The notes under the pieces are model-generated. The model saw only the letters and a list, made by a program, of their open reading frames with translations, was not told the origin of the DNA and did not search any database. The position numbers and the translations under genes were made by a program. 64,000 nucleotides of DNA from Trogon surrucura. Lineage: Eukaryota; Chordata; Aves; Trogoniformes; Trogonidae. Position 1 is the first letter of the stretch. Each line of letters begins with the position of its first letter. The stretch lies in assembly GCA_020746105.1 (NCBI GenBank), contig CM036618.1, positions 11,044,501 to 11,108,500 on the forward strand. Reading direction: 5' to 3'. Shown in pieces: positions 49,601-62,216 of this stretch.

Positions 49601-52600
49601 GAAGGACAGGGTACAAAAGTGAAGAGCTTTCAGGAGCATTTAATCACAAGCCTATGTGCTTGAAGTTAAGCATAAAAGCTTGGTTGGATGCAGACGATAG
49701 TGGTGACAATCCTCTGCAGCTCCAGTGACTTCATGTGGTCTACCCAGATGCTTCACATCACAAAAATACTAATTTCTTGTGCCAAATGAAGGCCTGTAGC
49801 CAACAGTAAGAGTTTGCAGGTGTCCTAGTCTGCTTCATCTGTGCTTTTGTTGACTCTGTCGATCTAAGCATGGCCTTGGCAGGCAGGCGCTCTTTTAAAC
49901 CTGTGTTAACGTTCTTTTATTGATTCTTCTATGTCCTCATACTGTTAAGATGGCAAACATACTCAAGAAAACAGAAAACTGAAGCGAGCTTATAAGCAGT
50001 TGGCAAACTGAAGAAAAAGCAGGTCTAAAAATGAAGCTAAATGCTTCTCTTTTTTCATCTTCTAGTAGCTTCTGGGAATGTAAGAATTAAGGAAAAAATT
50101 TTGAGCTGGCATTACGTTAAATTTGAAGTGTATTGACAATAAAAATGGGCTTAACTTATAAAGGTTGGAAGTTTATAAAAACAGGAACGATAGTCCAGGT
50201 TGCTATAGAACTGGCAAGCTGTCACTTCAAAAAATTTATACTGTTTTGTAGTCACTGTGGTCATATGCTAAAAGCCAATCTTAACACCTGACTTTGCCAG
50301 CTGCTGAGGAATAGAAAAGTTATTTCTGGATCTTATTTGCATTCTGTGATCTGAAGAAGCAAGAAGAAGAGACACTAAATTATTCCATTCTTTCCCTGCC
50401 CAAGTTTAAATATAATTATTACTAGTTAGAGACCAGGAGAAATTTTATCTCCAGACCCCAGATTCTTAATCTAACAGTGCTAATTGCTCAGATTTACATT
50501 GAAAGAATGGGAGCTGGAATGTTATTTGGACATTATAATCTTCTAAAGACAGAAGCTGTGCACGTTAAATGACAACAGAACTGTATGAGGAGGATAGAAA
50601 CCTGTCTTCTAATAAACTAATATATGATAGAGCATTTTAAATACTGTTTGTCAGGACCGAGCAGTCCATGAACGTAGGCTTCTTATTGCAGTAACACAGG
50701 GAGTTGTGATTAATCACAAAATAAAGTAGGGGGTACTGATACAAGATTTGCTCAGCTTTGATGGTTAATTATCATTAGCTGGTTGTGTCTAAACCAGCTG
50801 AGCTATGTTCTTTCACTGTAATAACACCCACTCCCTTTCCTAACAGAAACTGGAGGCAAAGATACTACTGCACTAGAGGAAGTTTATTGTAATTCTTGCA
50901 CAGAAGGAAGTGGGTGTAATTCTGTATTCTTAAAAGATGGATCAGCACTGAGCTTCACGGAGATTTTACAAACGGAGTAAAAATAAAAAAGGAAAAGGCA
51001 GATGGTTATGTTGGACATTCATTCACATGCCTGTGAGGGACAACAATATTACTACATAGAGGCTCTCTAAGGCACTGCATTTTTTTAAGTCTGCATCATG
51101 CCACATTCATTGCTTTAAGACTTATTGACTCTTTTTGTGTCAAGTAAGCTTATAAACATTATCAGGAAGATACTGCATTAAAGGGTAAAAGGGGTGCTTA
51201 CAGAAGAGATTTTGGTTTAAAAAATCACCCCTCATATTTTATATTTGCTGAGATATATTTTGTTCATTTCTTCATGTGTAATACATGGTAGTACTATTTT
51301 TAAATGTAGAATCTGGTCCAAAGCCCATCGAAATCAGTAGAAGAGCTCCAACAAACTTTGGGAAATCTGGAATCCCTTTGACCATGAACGTTCTGGAGTG
51401 GTTCTTAATTTCTTAAGACCATAAATCATGTCCTCTGGTAACTGAAAATTGTGATTCTTTTGGTTAGCATGTTCAATCAAAAAAGGTTTATATGCTCCTC
51501 GAGTTTAGTTTTGCCAGTGGTCTGGGGCAGCAGATACATTGATTAGGTAAGGAAAAAGGCAGGAAATATCTGAAGCAGAGATACAAAGATGAAAAAAAAT
51601 CTGTTGTCTTAGAAAAAGCCTTTTTTAATCAAATGGGGAAAAGTAATGGGGAAAAAACCTGGAAGTTTATGGATACATAAACCTATTTTTCTCAGATTGA
51701 GGAAGTTTCTATTGTGGGGGGCTTATAACCACTCGTATGTAGGTGGTTAGGAGAGGAAGAAATTCAGTTTTGAAAAAATTAAATGAATTAAAGTATACAT
51801 TTACCACTTCCTGCTTATTTCAATGGGGTATTTGGAATTTAGAGTGATACAAATTTGTATCACACCAATAATACCAGAGAAAGTGTGTTTGCAAAGAGTA
51901 TCGACCTAACAGTGATATGCAGAGATTTAGAATAAAAATTGCAGAACTGAAGTATTTCCCTTCCACAGAGAAGTGCTAAGTTTTTCTTTTGAAAAATTGT
52001 CTTTGCTGTAGAAAATTTTTAATCCCAAGCAACCAAGAGCTATTTTGACCCCTGAAGCGGCTGTTTTGATGTTGCCCAGTGTTTTCGCTTGAGTCCCTGT
52101 AGACATCCACAGAGGCTTGGTAATTATTCCCAGTGAGAGGAGCATGATCTGAAGATAAGTGGTTAAAAGAACACTACAAATACTTCGCCTGCCCACAGCC
52201 TGAGTGAGTTGCTTGCCTACATTTGTGAAAAACCTTCCAAACACTCTTTCTGACTAGGTGCAAAGTGCTCTCTCGAGCCAAGAACACCTCTTGTTTGGCT
52301 GGTCTCACATCCTTTTTGGCCTGCGCTCCCTGGAGGTGCCAAGCTGAAGTCAGGGAAGTTGCACATGTGCTTGGAGATTTTGGTGCATGTGTCGTTTAAC
52401 CACAAGAACAACCTTCTCTTTGAAGCTCCCAGAATGCCTAATCAAGGATCAGCAGTTTCTCTCATCAGTGGAAAAGGATCCCAGTGAGGATTCAAAAAGT
52501 TCAACGTACCGCGATATACTTATCTGTGGTATTTCACTTCTTCTGTAACTGAGCTCCTGTTACCATCCCTCATGGTGTGTGGTATTCTAATAAAGAAGCG

Positions 52601-55600
52601 ATGACATGTATTTCCAGGATTTTTGGGACAGATATAAGGCATGTGCTACACGCAGTGAGCAAAGGCAGCAATGTTTCCTCAGCCGCCTGAAAAATACTTA
52701 AGAACTTACCGTCCAACCCTGACTACCCCTTCGTCACTTACCTTCCACTGCCCTGCCACAGGGCTCATTGCAAGGCAGTGAATAAAATTGTCGTTTACAG
52801 CCCGATGCTGATCCTGCTGTTGCAAGAAAGGTCTGACTGATTCACCTTAGAACAAGTCTGAGTGAATGTAGACAGTGTCAGAATGTTATTCAGAGGGAGG
52901 TAAATAAAGTAAATACAGTTGGAACAATGTGGCCCAGTAATAATATTGCTTAAGTAGTGATTTTGAGTCTTGTTTGGTTTTATTTTGGTACTTATACAGA
53001 CTTTAATTCTGAAATATTCATCTATACATAGGCCCTTGAAATGCTTTTAAGTCTTTACAAGTAACATAGATAATATATATAAGTTTAAACCTTGGTTTGT
53101 TGATAAATCCTGTGCGTCCTTTTTATAAGCACATCTTCACTTTGCATTGAGTTTGACCCTTCATTATCTTTGAGAAGGTGCCCTCACTTGATCTCTGGGG
53201 TCTGCATGCAGAGCAGCTGGTAGCATTGCTAACAAACTGCAGCAAAGTTAACAAGAAACCCTTTCCCTTTCCTTGATTTGCTGACAAAGACATGAAAACA
53301 GAAAACAAAAACAAAACTGGCCACCTTCCTTACGTTAAATAAAATCATCACAAGTACTTGAACTACCCATTACACATTTAACACAGCCACTACCTGTCAG
53401 TACTTAAAAATAGCATTGGGTACCCCGGATTGTCAACTGCTTCTTCTCAAAATGGTCTTGCAGAAAACGTTTAGCTTCACGCTGCCGTTGGAAAGTTGAG
53501 AAATCCTGGCTCTGGTAAAACAAGCTGAGAAGCAAGTTCCAAAGACCCTGTCATCAAACCGTCCCATCCCAACCACAGCAAGATCATGAGGGGAGAGAGA
53601 TGGTGGCTCAGAGAAGCAGATCCTGAAGCATTTGGGGCTACCTAGGGCAGCAACAGTACTTTGAGTTCTTCCCAGAAACTGATTAGTAAAGCCAAAGTAC
53701 AACTGAAGCAAGTACAAAAAAAGTGTGTCCCAAACCAGTCTGTTCCCATGTCATTTCTATTATTCTTTTGGCAGAATAAGGTGGAGATGCTTTCGTAATT
53801 CCAGAGAAGCTAAGTCATTTTCTATAAATCTTGATTGAAACTAAGCTTAATTCTAGGCGAATGCCTTTTAAACTAGCATTCATCCAAGAGCAAATGAAAC
53901 TAGTCACTGGTTACCGTTGAGAGATGTCACCCAGAGAGAAGCTGCTATCTCAACTGGTAAATGCATGTGGGTGTAGCACTGACAAAAAGTGAATGTACTG
54001 GGGACAAGGATTTCAGCAAGGACACTGGTACGGTCTCACTCGCCATTGCACATGTGCCGCTAGTTTATATCCATAGAGATCAGTCCTTCGCTCTTTGCCA
54101 TCTGCTGGAGTGGTACCTGCCCACGTAATAAGATCCTAAAGTCGTTATAGCCTGTACCAAATTTCAGAGAGATAGAGGAAACAGAGTTAATATTTTTTAA
54201 CTTTTAGGATTTGTTTTTCAGTGTTGACCTATGATGGCTACAGAAGAGGAGTAAAAGAAATCTCTCTGTAATTTATACTTCTGTGAGCTGTCATACATAG
54301 TAAAACAAGTGCCAATGGAGTCAACTGCAGGAAATCTTTATTATTTTCTTAGAAACTCTTTAAAATGTAAACATCCTGTTGATACGAATCTCAGATTCTT
54401 CTGATGTTTACTTAGCAGCTGCCATCATTGTGCAGCGTCTGAGTACACATTCCATATTACAGGGTAGTGGGCTGACAGAGCCCTATTCTGACTTGTGTTT
54501 TATTTTACAGAAGCTAAGGCTGAAAATATTTCTAAGCATTTAAATGGTAAAACATCTTAAAAGAACATTGCTGTTATTTTAAAACTCTTTGAAACTTAGA
54601 AATTGCATAAATACAGTCTTGAAATGGCCGGCAAAGACAACTCACATCCCTTTACTCTGTCCTCTTTGTCAGATCCTGAAAGAGAATTTGTTTTAGTCAC
54701 TCCTAACAAGCAGGGTATTGCATCAGGAATCATATAAACTCTTTCTTCTGTCCAGTGGTAGCTGCCATTTCCCTTCTGAGTCAGGAATACCTGGAAGACT
54801 CAGCATTCAGTATTGCAAAAGAGAAAAAAACAAACCGCTCGCCCTCACGGCAGAAAAGTTAAAAAATGCAAATATTGAAAAGTTTCAGCCCAGAAGAAAC
54901 AGAGAAAGAACCTTCTATTTATTGCTTTGTAAATCTGTTAATTTTTGAGCTAGTCTCATTATTTTGGGGGCCTGACTCACCATTTTTGAATGCTTAGGCT
55001 GGCAGCAGTTTTCCATTGCCGGTACAGTGCTTGTGCTGACTCAGGATGTCTTTAGAGCCATGCACAGTCCCCAGGAAAATATGTACTTTACAGATCCGTG
55101 CAAATCATATAGTGCACACCAGTGTTTCCTACCGTTAATGAAGATCCCATGCGCCTCCGGTTTACGCATGCTTCGTTAATTATTCCTGCCTGTGTGCTGC
55201 AATAGCTGAGCTCCTGGTGTTGAAGATGAGAAGATTTGGATTCTGGAAACATTTGTTCAAATATGTCTAAATTTAATCTGTCTTATATATGAGGAAAATA
55301 GGTGACTTCCCAATACGTATTTTGTGTCTCCGTGTGGCATAGGCAAAGAGCATATACATCTTGTCATTCAAAGGGACACCAAAGCCACAAATGACAGTCA
55401 AGTACCTGTCAGGTTTCATAAGCTCTGTACCACCATCTGGATCACTGAAAATTTACACCTTAGTTGCAGTCCTGCTTATAGATTTTATTGCGTTATGCAC
55501 TAATAGGAAAGCATTTTGAAAACAATTCTGAATTCTGCTGGCAGTTTCTAATTAATTAGATTTGCAGGCGTAGACACACAGACACATGGAATGCACGCGC

Positions 55601-55894
55601 CAACATCAGCACATGAAATAAGCAGACAGAATAACTGCAGCATCAAATAAAATTCCCCAGGTCTTCCTGTTATAAAACTGCTCTTCGTTAGTTGGTTACA
55701 ATGTACCCGAACATTAATTGCATGTTTGAAACAAGTGTCTGTCCCACCTTGACTGTTTATTTCTTATTTCAGTCCAAAGGGTTTTGCAATATCTACAAAT
55801 AAGGCTATGGGGAAAATGTATTGTTTTCTTATGGTAAAAATTCTTGGCTATTTATTCCAGTGCAGAGGAGATAGGTGCTGAGCTCATATAGAGG

Positions 55895-56632
55895 GAACTA
55901 CTGAATGAGGCGCACCCTCGTCTTGACACCCACTCTTCAGATATTCGTATATATTAATAAGGTCCCCTCTCAGCCTTCTCGTTTCAAGACTAAACAGCCC
56001 CAGTTCTCTCAGTCTCTCTTCACGGGAGAGATGTTCAGGTCCCTTCATCATCCTCGTAGCTCTCTGTTGGACTCTCTCCAGTAGGTCCCTGTCTCTCTTG
56101 AATTGGGGAGCCCAAAACTGGACACAGTATTCCAGGTGTGGTCTCAGCAGGGCAGAGTAGAGGGAGAACTTCCCTAGCCCTGCTGGGCACACTTTTCTTA
56201 ATGCACCTCAGGATCCCATTGGCCCTCTTGGCCACAAGGGCACGTTGCTGTCCCATGAGCTACTCACTGTCCACTAGGACTCCAAGGTCTTTCTCCATGG
56301 GGCTGCTTTCCAGCAGGGTGACCCCTAAGCTGTCCTGGTCCCTGGTGTTGTTCCTCCCCAGATGCAGGACTCTACACTTGTCCTTATTGAACTCCATGAA
56401 GTTCCCTTTGCTCAGCTCTCCAGCCTGTCCAGATCTCGTTGGATGGCAGCACAGCCTGCCTGGGTGTCAACCACCCCTCCCAGTTTCGTATCATCAGGGA
56501 ACTTGCTGAGGGTGCACTCTATCCTCTCATCCAGGTTGTTGATGAAGATACTGAACAAAACTGGACCCAGTGCTGATCTCTGGGGGATACCACTGGCCAC
56601 AGGCCTCCAGCTTGACTCTGTGCTGCTGATGA
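55895..56632 (-). pseudogene. CR1 LINE ORF2 fragment, antisense, both ends missing
   Basis: About 740 bp encodes part of CR1 ORF2 in antisense. Pieces of frame at 56600-56412 carry the RT stretch [17 protein letters not shown], and a frame at 56192-55884 carries [18 protein letters not shown] and RATRMMKG. Relative to the copies at 17.6 and 57.5 kb there are frameshifts between these blocks. The FADD catalytic position reads FPDD, a substitution next to the Asp pair. The element lacks its 3' UTR and octamer tail, stopping near 55895, which is unusual for CR1 and points to a later deletion. Confidence 0.9.
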
Positions 56633-57549
56633 CCCCATTAGAGTCAACAGAAAACCATTTAAGAACTCAAGGTAGAATTTGGCTCTTAAATATGGACATC
56701 TGGTTTAATTTTGGTCACTGTGAAATATCCCCATTTGGCTTCAAGCTGTTTTGCCAGAAAGTTGTGAGTCTCCTATAAAATCTGTCATACCTGCCAGTCT
56801 CCTGCAGATGCCTCAGATATCTAGAGCATCTCAAATGGCAGTAGGTACCTACCTGTAGGCAACTGAGTTCTTAGTGGAGTCTGAAGAGCAGCTTCACCCA
56901 CCTTATAGTAGGTACCTGCTGTTTCAGCTGAATGGCTCTCTAAGCACCGATGGCTTTATTGAGTATGTCTTTCCCTGACTGTGTGGTGGGAACTTGGGTG
57001 CCTGGTACACATGTAAACATCACAGTACAGTATTTAGATGGTTTGAAAGGTATTTGAGGAGTAGGGCTAGGAATAGGGGCTCTAGACTAGTAAAAAAATG
57101 GAGAATTGCTGGGGGTAAAAGCAATTAGAGTTGGATTTGAAACTCAGAATAGGATGGAAAAATCAGAAGACTAAAATTTGGACTTCTCAGGAGAAGAATG
57201 TGGGGCTAGTATAAGGAGCAGAAGTAGTGGAAATTGTAAATAACTAAGGAGAAGAGAGCTGAAACAAGCCAAAGAGGGGTAGAGAAATCCTGAGACCAGA
57301 AAGAACAAGACAGAAGTCATATCTGGAAAGACTGGGCAAGCAAATGGACAGACAGTTGATAAATATTCCACCCTTCTCTGCTTGGTATGAAATTTATATT
57401 CCCAAAGTCTTACCATTTCTGTTCCCAGCAGGTGCCTTTGACTATGTTTGCCACAGAAACAGGAGCAGTACAATAGAAGAGAGTTTCTAGAAATAAATAG
57501 TAAGTGGTGAGGAGGATCTGATGTCCTCAATGTAAAGCATCTCAGAGGC

Positions 57550-58818
57550 TAGTCAACATGGCTTCACCAAGGGGAAGTCGTGCTTGACTAACCTCATAGC
57601 CTTTTACGAGGATATAACAAAGTGGATAGATGATGGCAGAGCGGTGGATGTGGTCTGCCTTGACTTCAGTAAAGCATTTGACGCAGTCTCCCACAGCATC
57701 CTTGCTGCTAAACTGCAGAAGTGTGGTCTAGACTCCCGGGTAGTGAGGTGGACTGCGAACTGGCTAAGGGGAAGAAGCCAAAGAGTCGTGGTCAATGGGG
57801 CGGAGTCTGGTTGGAGGCCTGTATCCAGTGGAGTCCCTCAAGGGTCAGTACTGGGACCAGTATTATTCAATATATTCGTCAATGACTTGGATGAGGGACT
57901 AGAGAGTACTATCAGCAAGTTTGCTGATGACACCAAGCTGGGAGGAGTGGCTGACACGCCAGCAGGCTGTGCTACCATCCAGCGAGACCTGGACAGGCTG
58001 GAGCGTTGGGCGGGGAAAAATTTAATGAAATATAACAGGGGTAAGTGTAGAGTCTTGCATCTGGGTAGGAACAACCCCAGGTTCCAGTATAAGTTGGGGA
58101 ATGACATTAGAGAGTAGTGTAGGGGAAAGGGACCTGGGAGTCTTGGTGGACAGCAGGATGACCATGAGCCAGCAGTGTGCCCTTGTGGCCAGGAAGGCCA
58201 ATGGCATCCTGGGGTGTATTAGAAGGGGGGTGGTTAGTAGGTCGAGGGAGGTTCTCCTTCCCCTCTACTCTGCCCTGGTGAGACCCCATCTGGAATATTG
58301 TGTCCAGTTCTGGGCCCCTCAGTTCAAGAAAGACAGGGAACTGCTGGAGAGAGTCCAGCACAGGGCAACTAGGATGATTAAGGGAGTGGAGAATCTCCCT
58401 TATGAGAAAAGACTGAGGGAGCTGGGACTCTTTAGTTTGGAGAAGAGGAGACTGAGGGGTGACCTCATTAATGTTTACAAATATATCAAGGGTGAGTGTC
58501 ACGAGGATGGAGCCAGGCTCTTCTCGGTGACAACCACTGATAGGACAAGGGGTAATGGGCTGAAACTGAAACATAACAGGTTCCGCTTAAACTCGAGAAG
58601 AAACTTCTTCTCAGTGAGGGTGACGGAGCACTGGAACAGGCTGCCCAGGGAGGTTGTGGAGTCTCCTTCTCTGGAGACATTCAAGACCCGTCTGGACACA
58701 TTCCTGTGTAGCATTATCTAGGTGTTTCTGCTCTGGCAGGGGGATTGGACTTGATGATCTTTCGAGGTCCCTTCCAATCCCTAACATTCTGTGTGATTCT
58801 GTGATTCTGTGATTCTGC
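57550..58818 (+). pseudogene. CR1 LINE with long reverse-transcriptase ORF2 fragment, sense
   Basis: This is the longest CR1 here (about 1.27 kb). A frame from 57584 to 58117 encodes RT motifs: DFSKAFD at residues 27-33, [10 protein letters not shown] at 83-92, FADD at 113-116. A second frame, 58101-58721, carries the rest of ORF2 to its natural stop ([41 protein letters not shown]). The two are offset by a deletion of about 2 bases near 58105 compared with the antisense copy at 17.6 kb. The 3' UTR is short and ends in three to four ATTCTGTG octamers (58788-58818). The upstream ORF2 (endonuclease) and ORF1 are lost, so it cannot move by itself. Low divergence suggests a young copy. Confidence 0.95.
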
Positions 58819-61089
58819 TTATTACCAACCAACAGTTGTCTGGTCCCATGGACTGACTGTTCGTTAGTGGCTGAAGCTCACTAAATGTGATCCTGAAGAG
58901 CATCTTTACCTTAGTTTCAGTTGAAAGGAGTTCATACACTCCAAGGCTACTCCGTGATGTGAACCAACGCATGATAAATCTGGTCAAGCATGACATTTGC
59001 TTCAAAAACACACAGTAGGTCCAAACTAAATTGCTGATTTCAGTGTTGGACACCCCCAGTGTGACACCCATCAGAAAGGTGTCCTGTGTTCCACTGGCCA
59101 GAAGCTGACAGTGGTTGGTACATCTTGCAATTCCACCATTACCTTAAGGGAGAGAGGCCTAAAGCAGCGACGTCATTCATATTTTTCATAGATGGTCACA
59201 GGTTGTCCTCGCTTTTCTGATTATCTCATTTAAGACCTTGAAATCTGATTTACAGGCAGATACAGAGTGTTTCTGAGCACCCACAAATGAAGTCTAGGAG
59301 TGCTATCCCTTGAGCATCATCTGTACTCTAAATGCTGCACACCTGCTCTAGGTGTTTCTGACTACACTACAGACTTTCAAATTAACATATGTAGTTTGAC
59401 ATTAATTTCTGTGCTCCTCATCTGCAAAAACAGATAAAAGTGGCCGCTAAGGTGGTGCAAAACTAAATTAATAAATGTGAGCATCAAAATCCTATAGTGG
59501 TACATGCCAGAGGAATGCACATAAAAAAAATAAATTCTGTCTGTAAACCATGAAATATGTAGTAAATAAATCCTCAGACCACACACGGAATTTAAAACAA
59601 AAAATACTATCAAATAGCAGCTCATCAGCTGAATGTCATCCTGTCAGTGGATTGAATGAGTCAAGGATCCTTTGGATCATGCAGTGAAAGATTAAACCAT
59701 AATGCAAATAAACCAGAGGCAAGCCAAGAATGCACATAAATCCTTTGTTTAGGCATTTCCAAATCTGTGAGTTCTCAAGTTTACAACCCTACCTGGAGAG
59801 CAGCCCATTTCGCAGTTCATGCAGACTAAGCCAAGAATTTTATCCACCTTTGTAAGTGTAAATGGCTTACATGTAAATGACATCTTTTTCTAAATGATCA
59901 CATGATGAGACTCTACAACTAGCCTTCCAAATTATCTAATAATTTCAAGGACTACTCCATTAATGGAGTCATTCCATTTCTTTTTTTCTCAGTTTCATTA
60001 TCTTTATTTTTGTATTTTTGGTAATGGAGCCCAGGGTTAAACATAATTCAGTCAGATGTTTGGCTTTCAGGAGGCCTGAATGCAGCTGGCCATTTAACGT
60101 TGGCTTTTTTGAAGAATTTTTGTGAGTGTGACATCCTGTCATTTGTGAATCAAAGACAGGATCAAAAGAAATTTCCTGGTAAAGCAAACGACGTACCTTG
60201 TTTCCAGCAATTAGTGAGTGACAAAGGAAACCAATAATGTTGGTTTATGTTCTATGTTTTATGTATGTATAGAACTTGGGTTGGTGTCTATGCAACTGAG
60301 ATTTTGGATATTCTGGATACAGCCAATAGTAATGGCCAAGATTTGGGTGCACTTCAACAAGAAAAAAATGAGTTAGACAAAAACTTGTAACATTTTGTGA
60401 AATGCAGTCTGGGCTCTCAGCCCACCTCTGCCCCAGTGGGTGCATTTCTTTCTGTTCCACATGGCTACAAAAATGATGGAGTTGAAGATTTTTGTGATGA
60501 AAGTGAAACTTCTTCTCCTCTAATTTATGTTAGCATTACTCAGTTATTCACTGAAGTACAGAAATGAAATATGGAACAAATGAGAGTAGTGGGATGGGGC
60601 CAAGCTGTGCATGACATGTTGGGCAATCGACATCCTTCTGGTACCTGCAGTCAAACATTTTAGCATAAAGAGTCCACGACATTAATCTTATTCCTGTATT
60701 GTTTTAAATCCACTGGTTTTCACTCTCTCCCAGACAACGATTCTCCCTTCAAACACTTCATTGAAATTGAGAAACATAGCTAGAGCATGCAAAGTTGAGA
60801 TGAAAATGGGGGAAATGGTGACTTGGGAAAGAATGACATTCAGGGTTTCTCGGAGAGAAAAAAGACACTCCATTGAATACGATATTTGCCTGGAATTTAT
60901 GACTTTTGTGTTTAGGTGGGTCCTGTAGCACCTGCTTCATGTATGTCATTGAACAAGGTTATCAGGGCAAGATCAAAACAAAAGGGACTTTGGTAGAATT
61001 TTAGTTCCACGTTACAATCCGAAAGAAAATTGCTCCTTGATCTCCGGCAGGTGTCTGTGCTCTACATGGGCGACTCTTCACAAAGATAA

Positions 61090-61302
61090 GACAGAGAGTT
61101 GGGATTGTTCAGCCTGTTGAGAAGAGAAAACTACAGGAGACCTTACTGCAACCTTTCAGTACATACCAGGTCAGGGTAGACAGGGCTCTGAGCAAGCTGA
61201 TCTAATTGAAGATGTCAGTGTTCATTGCAGGGGGTTGGACCAGATGACCTTTAAAGGTGCCTTCCAACTCAAGCTATTCTATCATTCTAAGATTCTATGA
61301 TT
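61090..61302 (+). repeat. CR1 LINE 3' end with internal deletion, sense
   Basis: The 5' part (61090-61168: 'gggattgttcagcctgttgag', 'gagaccttactgcaacctttcagtac') and the 3' part (61170-61302: 'caggtcagggtagacagggctc', 'ttggaccagatgacc', 'ctattctatcattctaag') are joined directly. In other copies these blocks are separated by about 200 bp encoding the NGFKL and RLPREV region. An internal deletion has therefore removed that piece. Confidence 0.85.
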
Positions 61303-61803
61303 ATAAAATTCCCCGAGAAAAAAAAAAAAAATTGCTTCTGAGACTGATCATAATTGCTGTTATTCTAACATGACTGAGTGGATCATCTCTAGTTTACATC
61401 TAACACCAGGGTGAAGAAAATTAGGTTCTCCACCACCTAAGAACCCAACCAGGCAGGTGGTTTGAGATCATGTCTACCATATTCCAATAGGACCAAGCTA
61501 CCCGTAAATGTGGAGTAACCTCCAACTTTCTCTGAGTTTATATCCAGAAGAAAACCATAAAGATTAGCCCCTTCAGCTGGAACAAAATTTCGAGTTTACT
61601 GATAATTTTGTTGTTTGATTAAATAGCTAGAAAGTTAACACAGAAAACAGCTACTAGCTAGGGAAGACACAGAAGCTTGCCTGGTTAGGGATGGACCCCA
61701 TGAACATTAAGATGTTTTGGCCCATAATAACAAATTTCTGAAGATAGCCAGACTTTTATCGGCAGGTCTCTGTTTTCGTTGTTAAGCTTGTATTGTGTTC
61801 CGT

Positions 61804-61882
61804 AGTTTTACAGATAAGGAAACTGAGTCACAGAGCATTTAATTGGCTTCATCATAGTTGCAGACTTGGAAACAACCAAGAA
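61804..61882 (-). repeat. MIR-like ancient SINE relic, antisense
   Basis: The segment 'ttttacagataaggaaactg' then 'agtcacagagcatttaattgg' is close to the antisense MIR 3' part. It sits about 140 bp upstream of the last LDAH exon, so it may be shared among amniotes. Confidence 0.6.
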
Positions 61883-62024
61883 CTACCAACTTGCTATTCC
61901 TCACAGTGTATCTTGGGTCATGAAGCATCATTTATTTCCAAATAATTCAGTGTTCTTTGTTTGGATATTAGTTGCTTCTTTAGTAATTTCTCAAATTAAT
62001 TATTTGATATGCTTTGATTTCTAG

Positions 62025-62216
62025 CTGATTTTTTACTATGGAACTGGAGACAGCTGGTGTCCACAGCACTACTATGATGAGATCAAAATGGATTTTCCGG
62101 ATGGGGACATTCGACTTTGTGAGAAAGGGCTCCGCCACGCCTTTGTGCTAGATGCCAGCAAGGAGATGGCTGCCATGATTACAGACTGGCTACAGGATGA
62201 TCTGACCAAATTATAA
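62025..62216 (+). CDS. LDAH: LDAH terminal coding exon with stop codon
   Basis: This exon has 63 codons plus a TAA stop at 62214-62216. The acceptor is TTTCTAG ending at 62024; the exon enters in phase 0, agreeing with the upstream donor. The peptide begins LIFYYGTGDSWCP and contains FPDGDIRLCEKG, then RHAFV, then DDLTKL at the C-terminus. The Asp at exon residue 9 and the His at exon residue 38 line up with the charge-relay Asp271 and His300 of human LDAH, and the 29-residue spacing is the same. So the acid and base of the triad are present; the Ser nucleophile lies on an upstream exon outside the window. There are no frameshifts or internal stops, so the gene appears functional in this part. 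Confidence 0.96.
   Translation: MIFYYGTGDSWCPQHYYDEIKMDFPDGDIRLCEKGLRHAFVLDASKEMAAMITDWLQDDLTKL

Larger units (their letters stand above)
47726..62024 (+). other. LDAH: LDAH intron (14.3 kb)
   Basis: This intron is bounded by GTAAAT and TTTCTAG. It contains four CR1-derived segments in both orientations (48.3, 55.9, 57.5 and 61.1 kb), a degenerate minisatellite near 49.25 kb and one MIR-like relic near 61.8 kb. The stretches 49650-55880 and 58830-61080 hold no gene or element that I can identify. Confidence 0.85.

Noticed and set aside
58107..58574. 155-codon minus frame and other frames opposite the CR1 copies
   Set aside because: They are the reverse complement of CR1 ORF2 coding sequence, which keeps long antisense frames.
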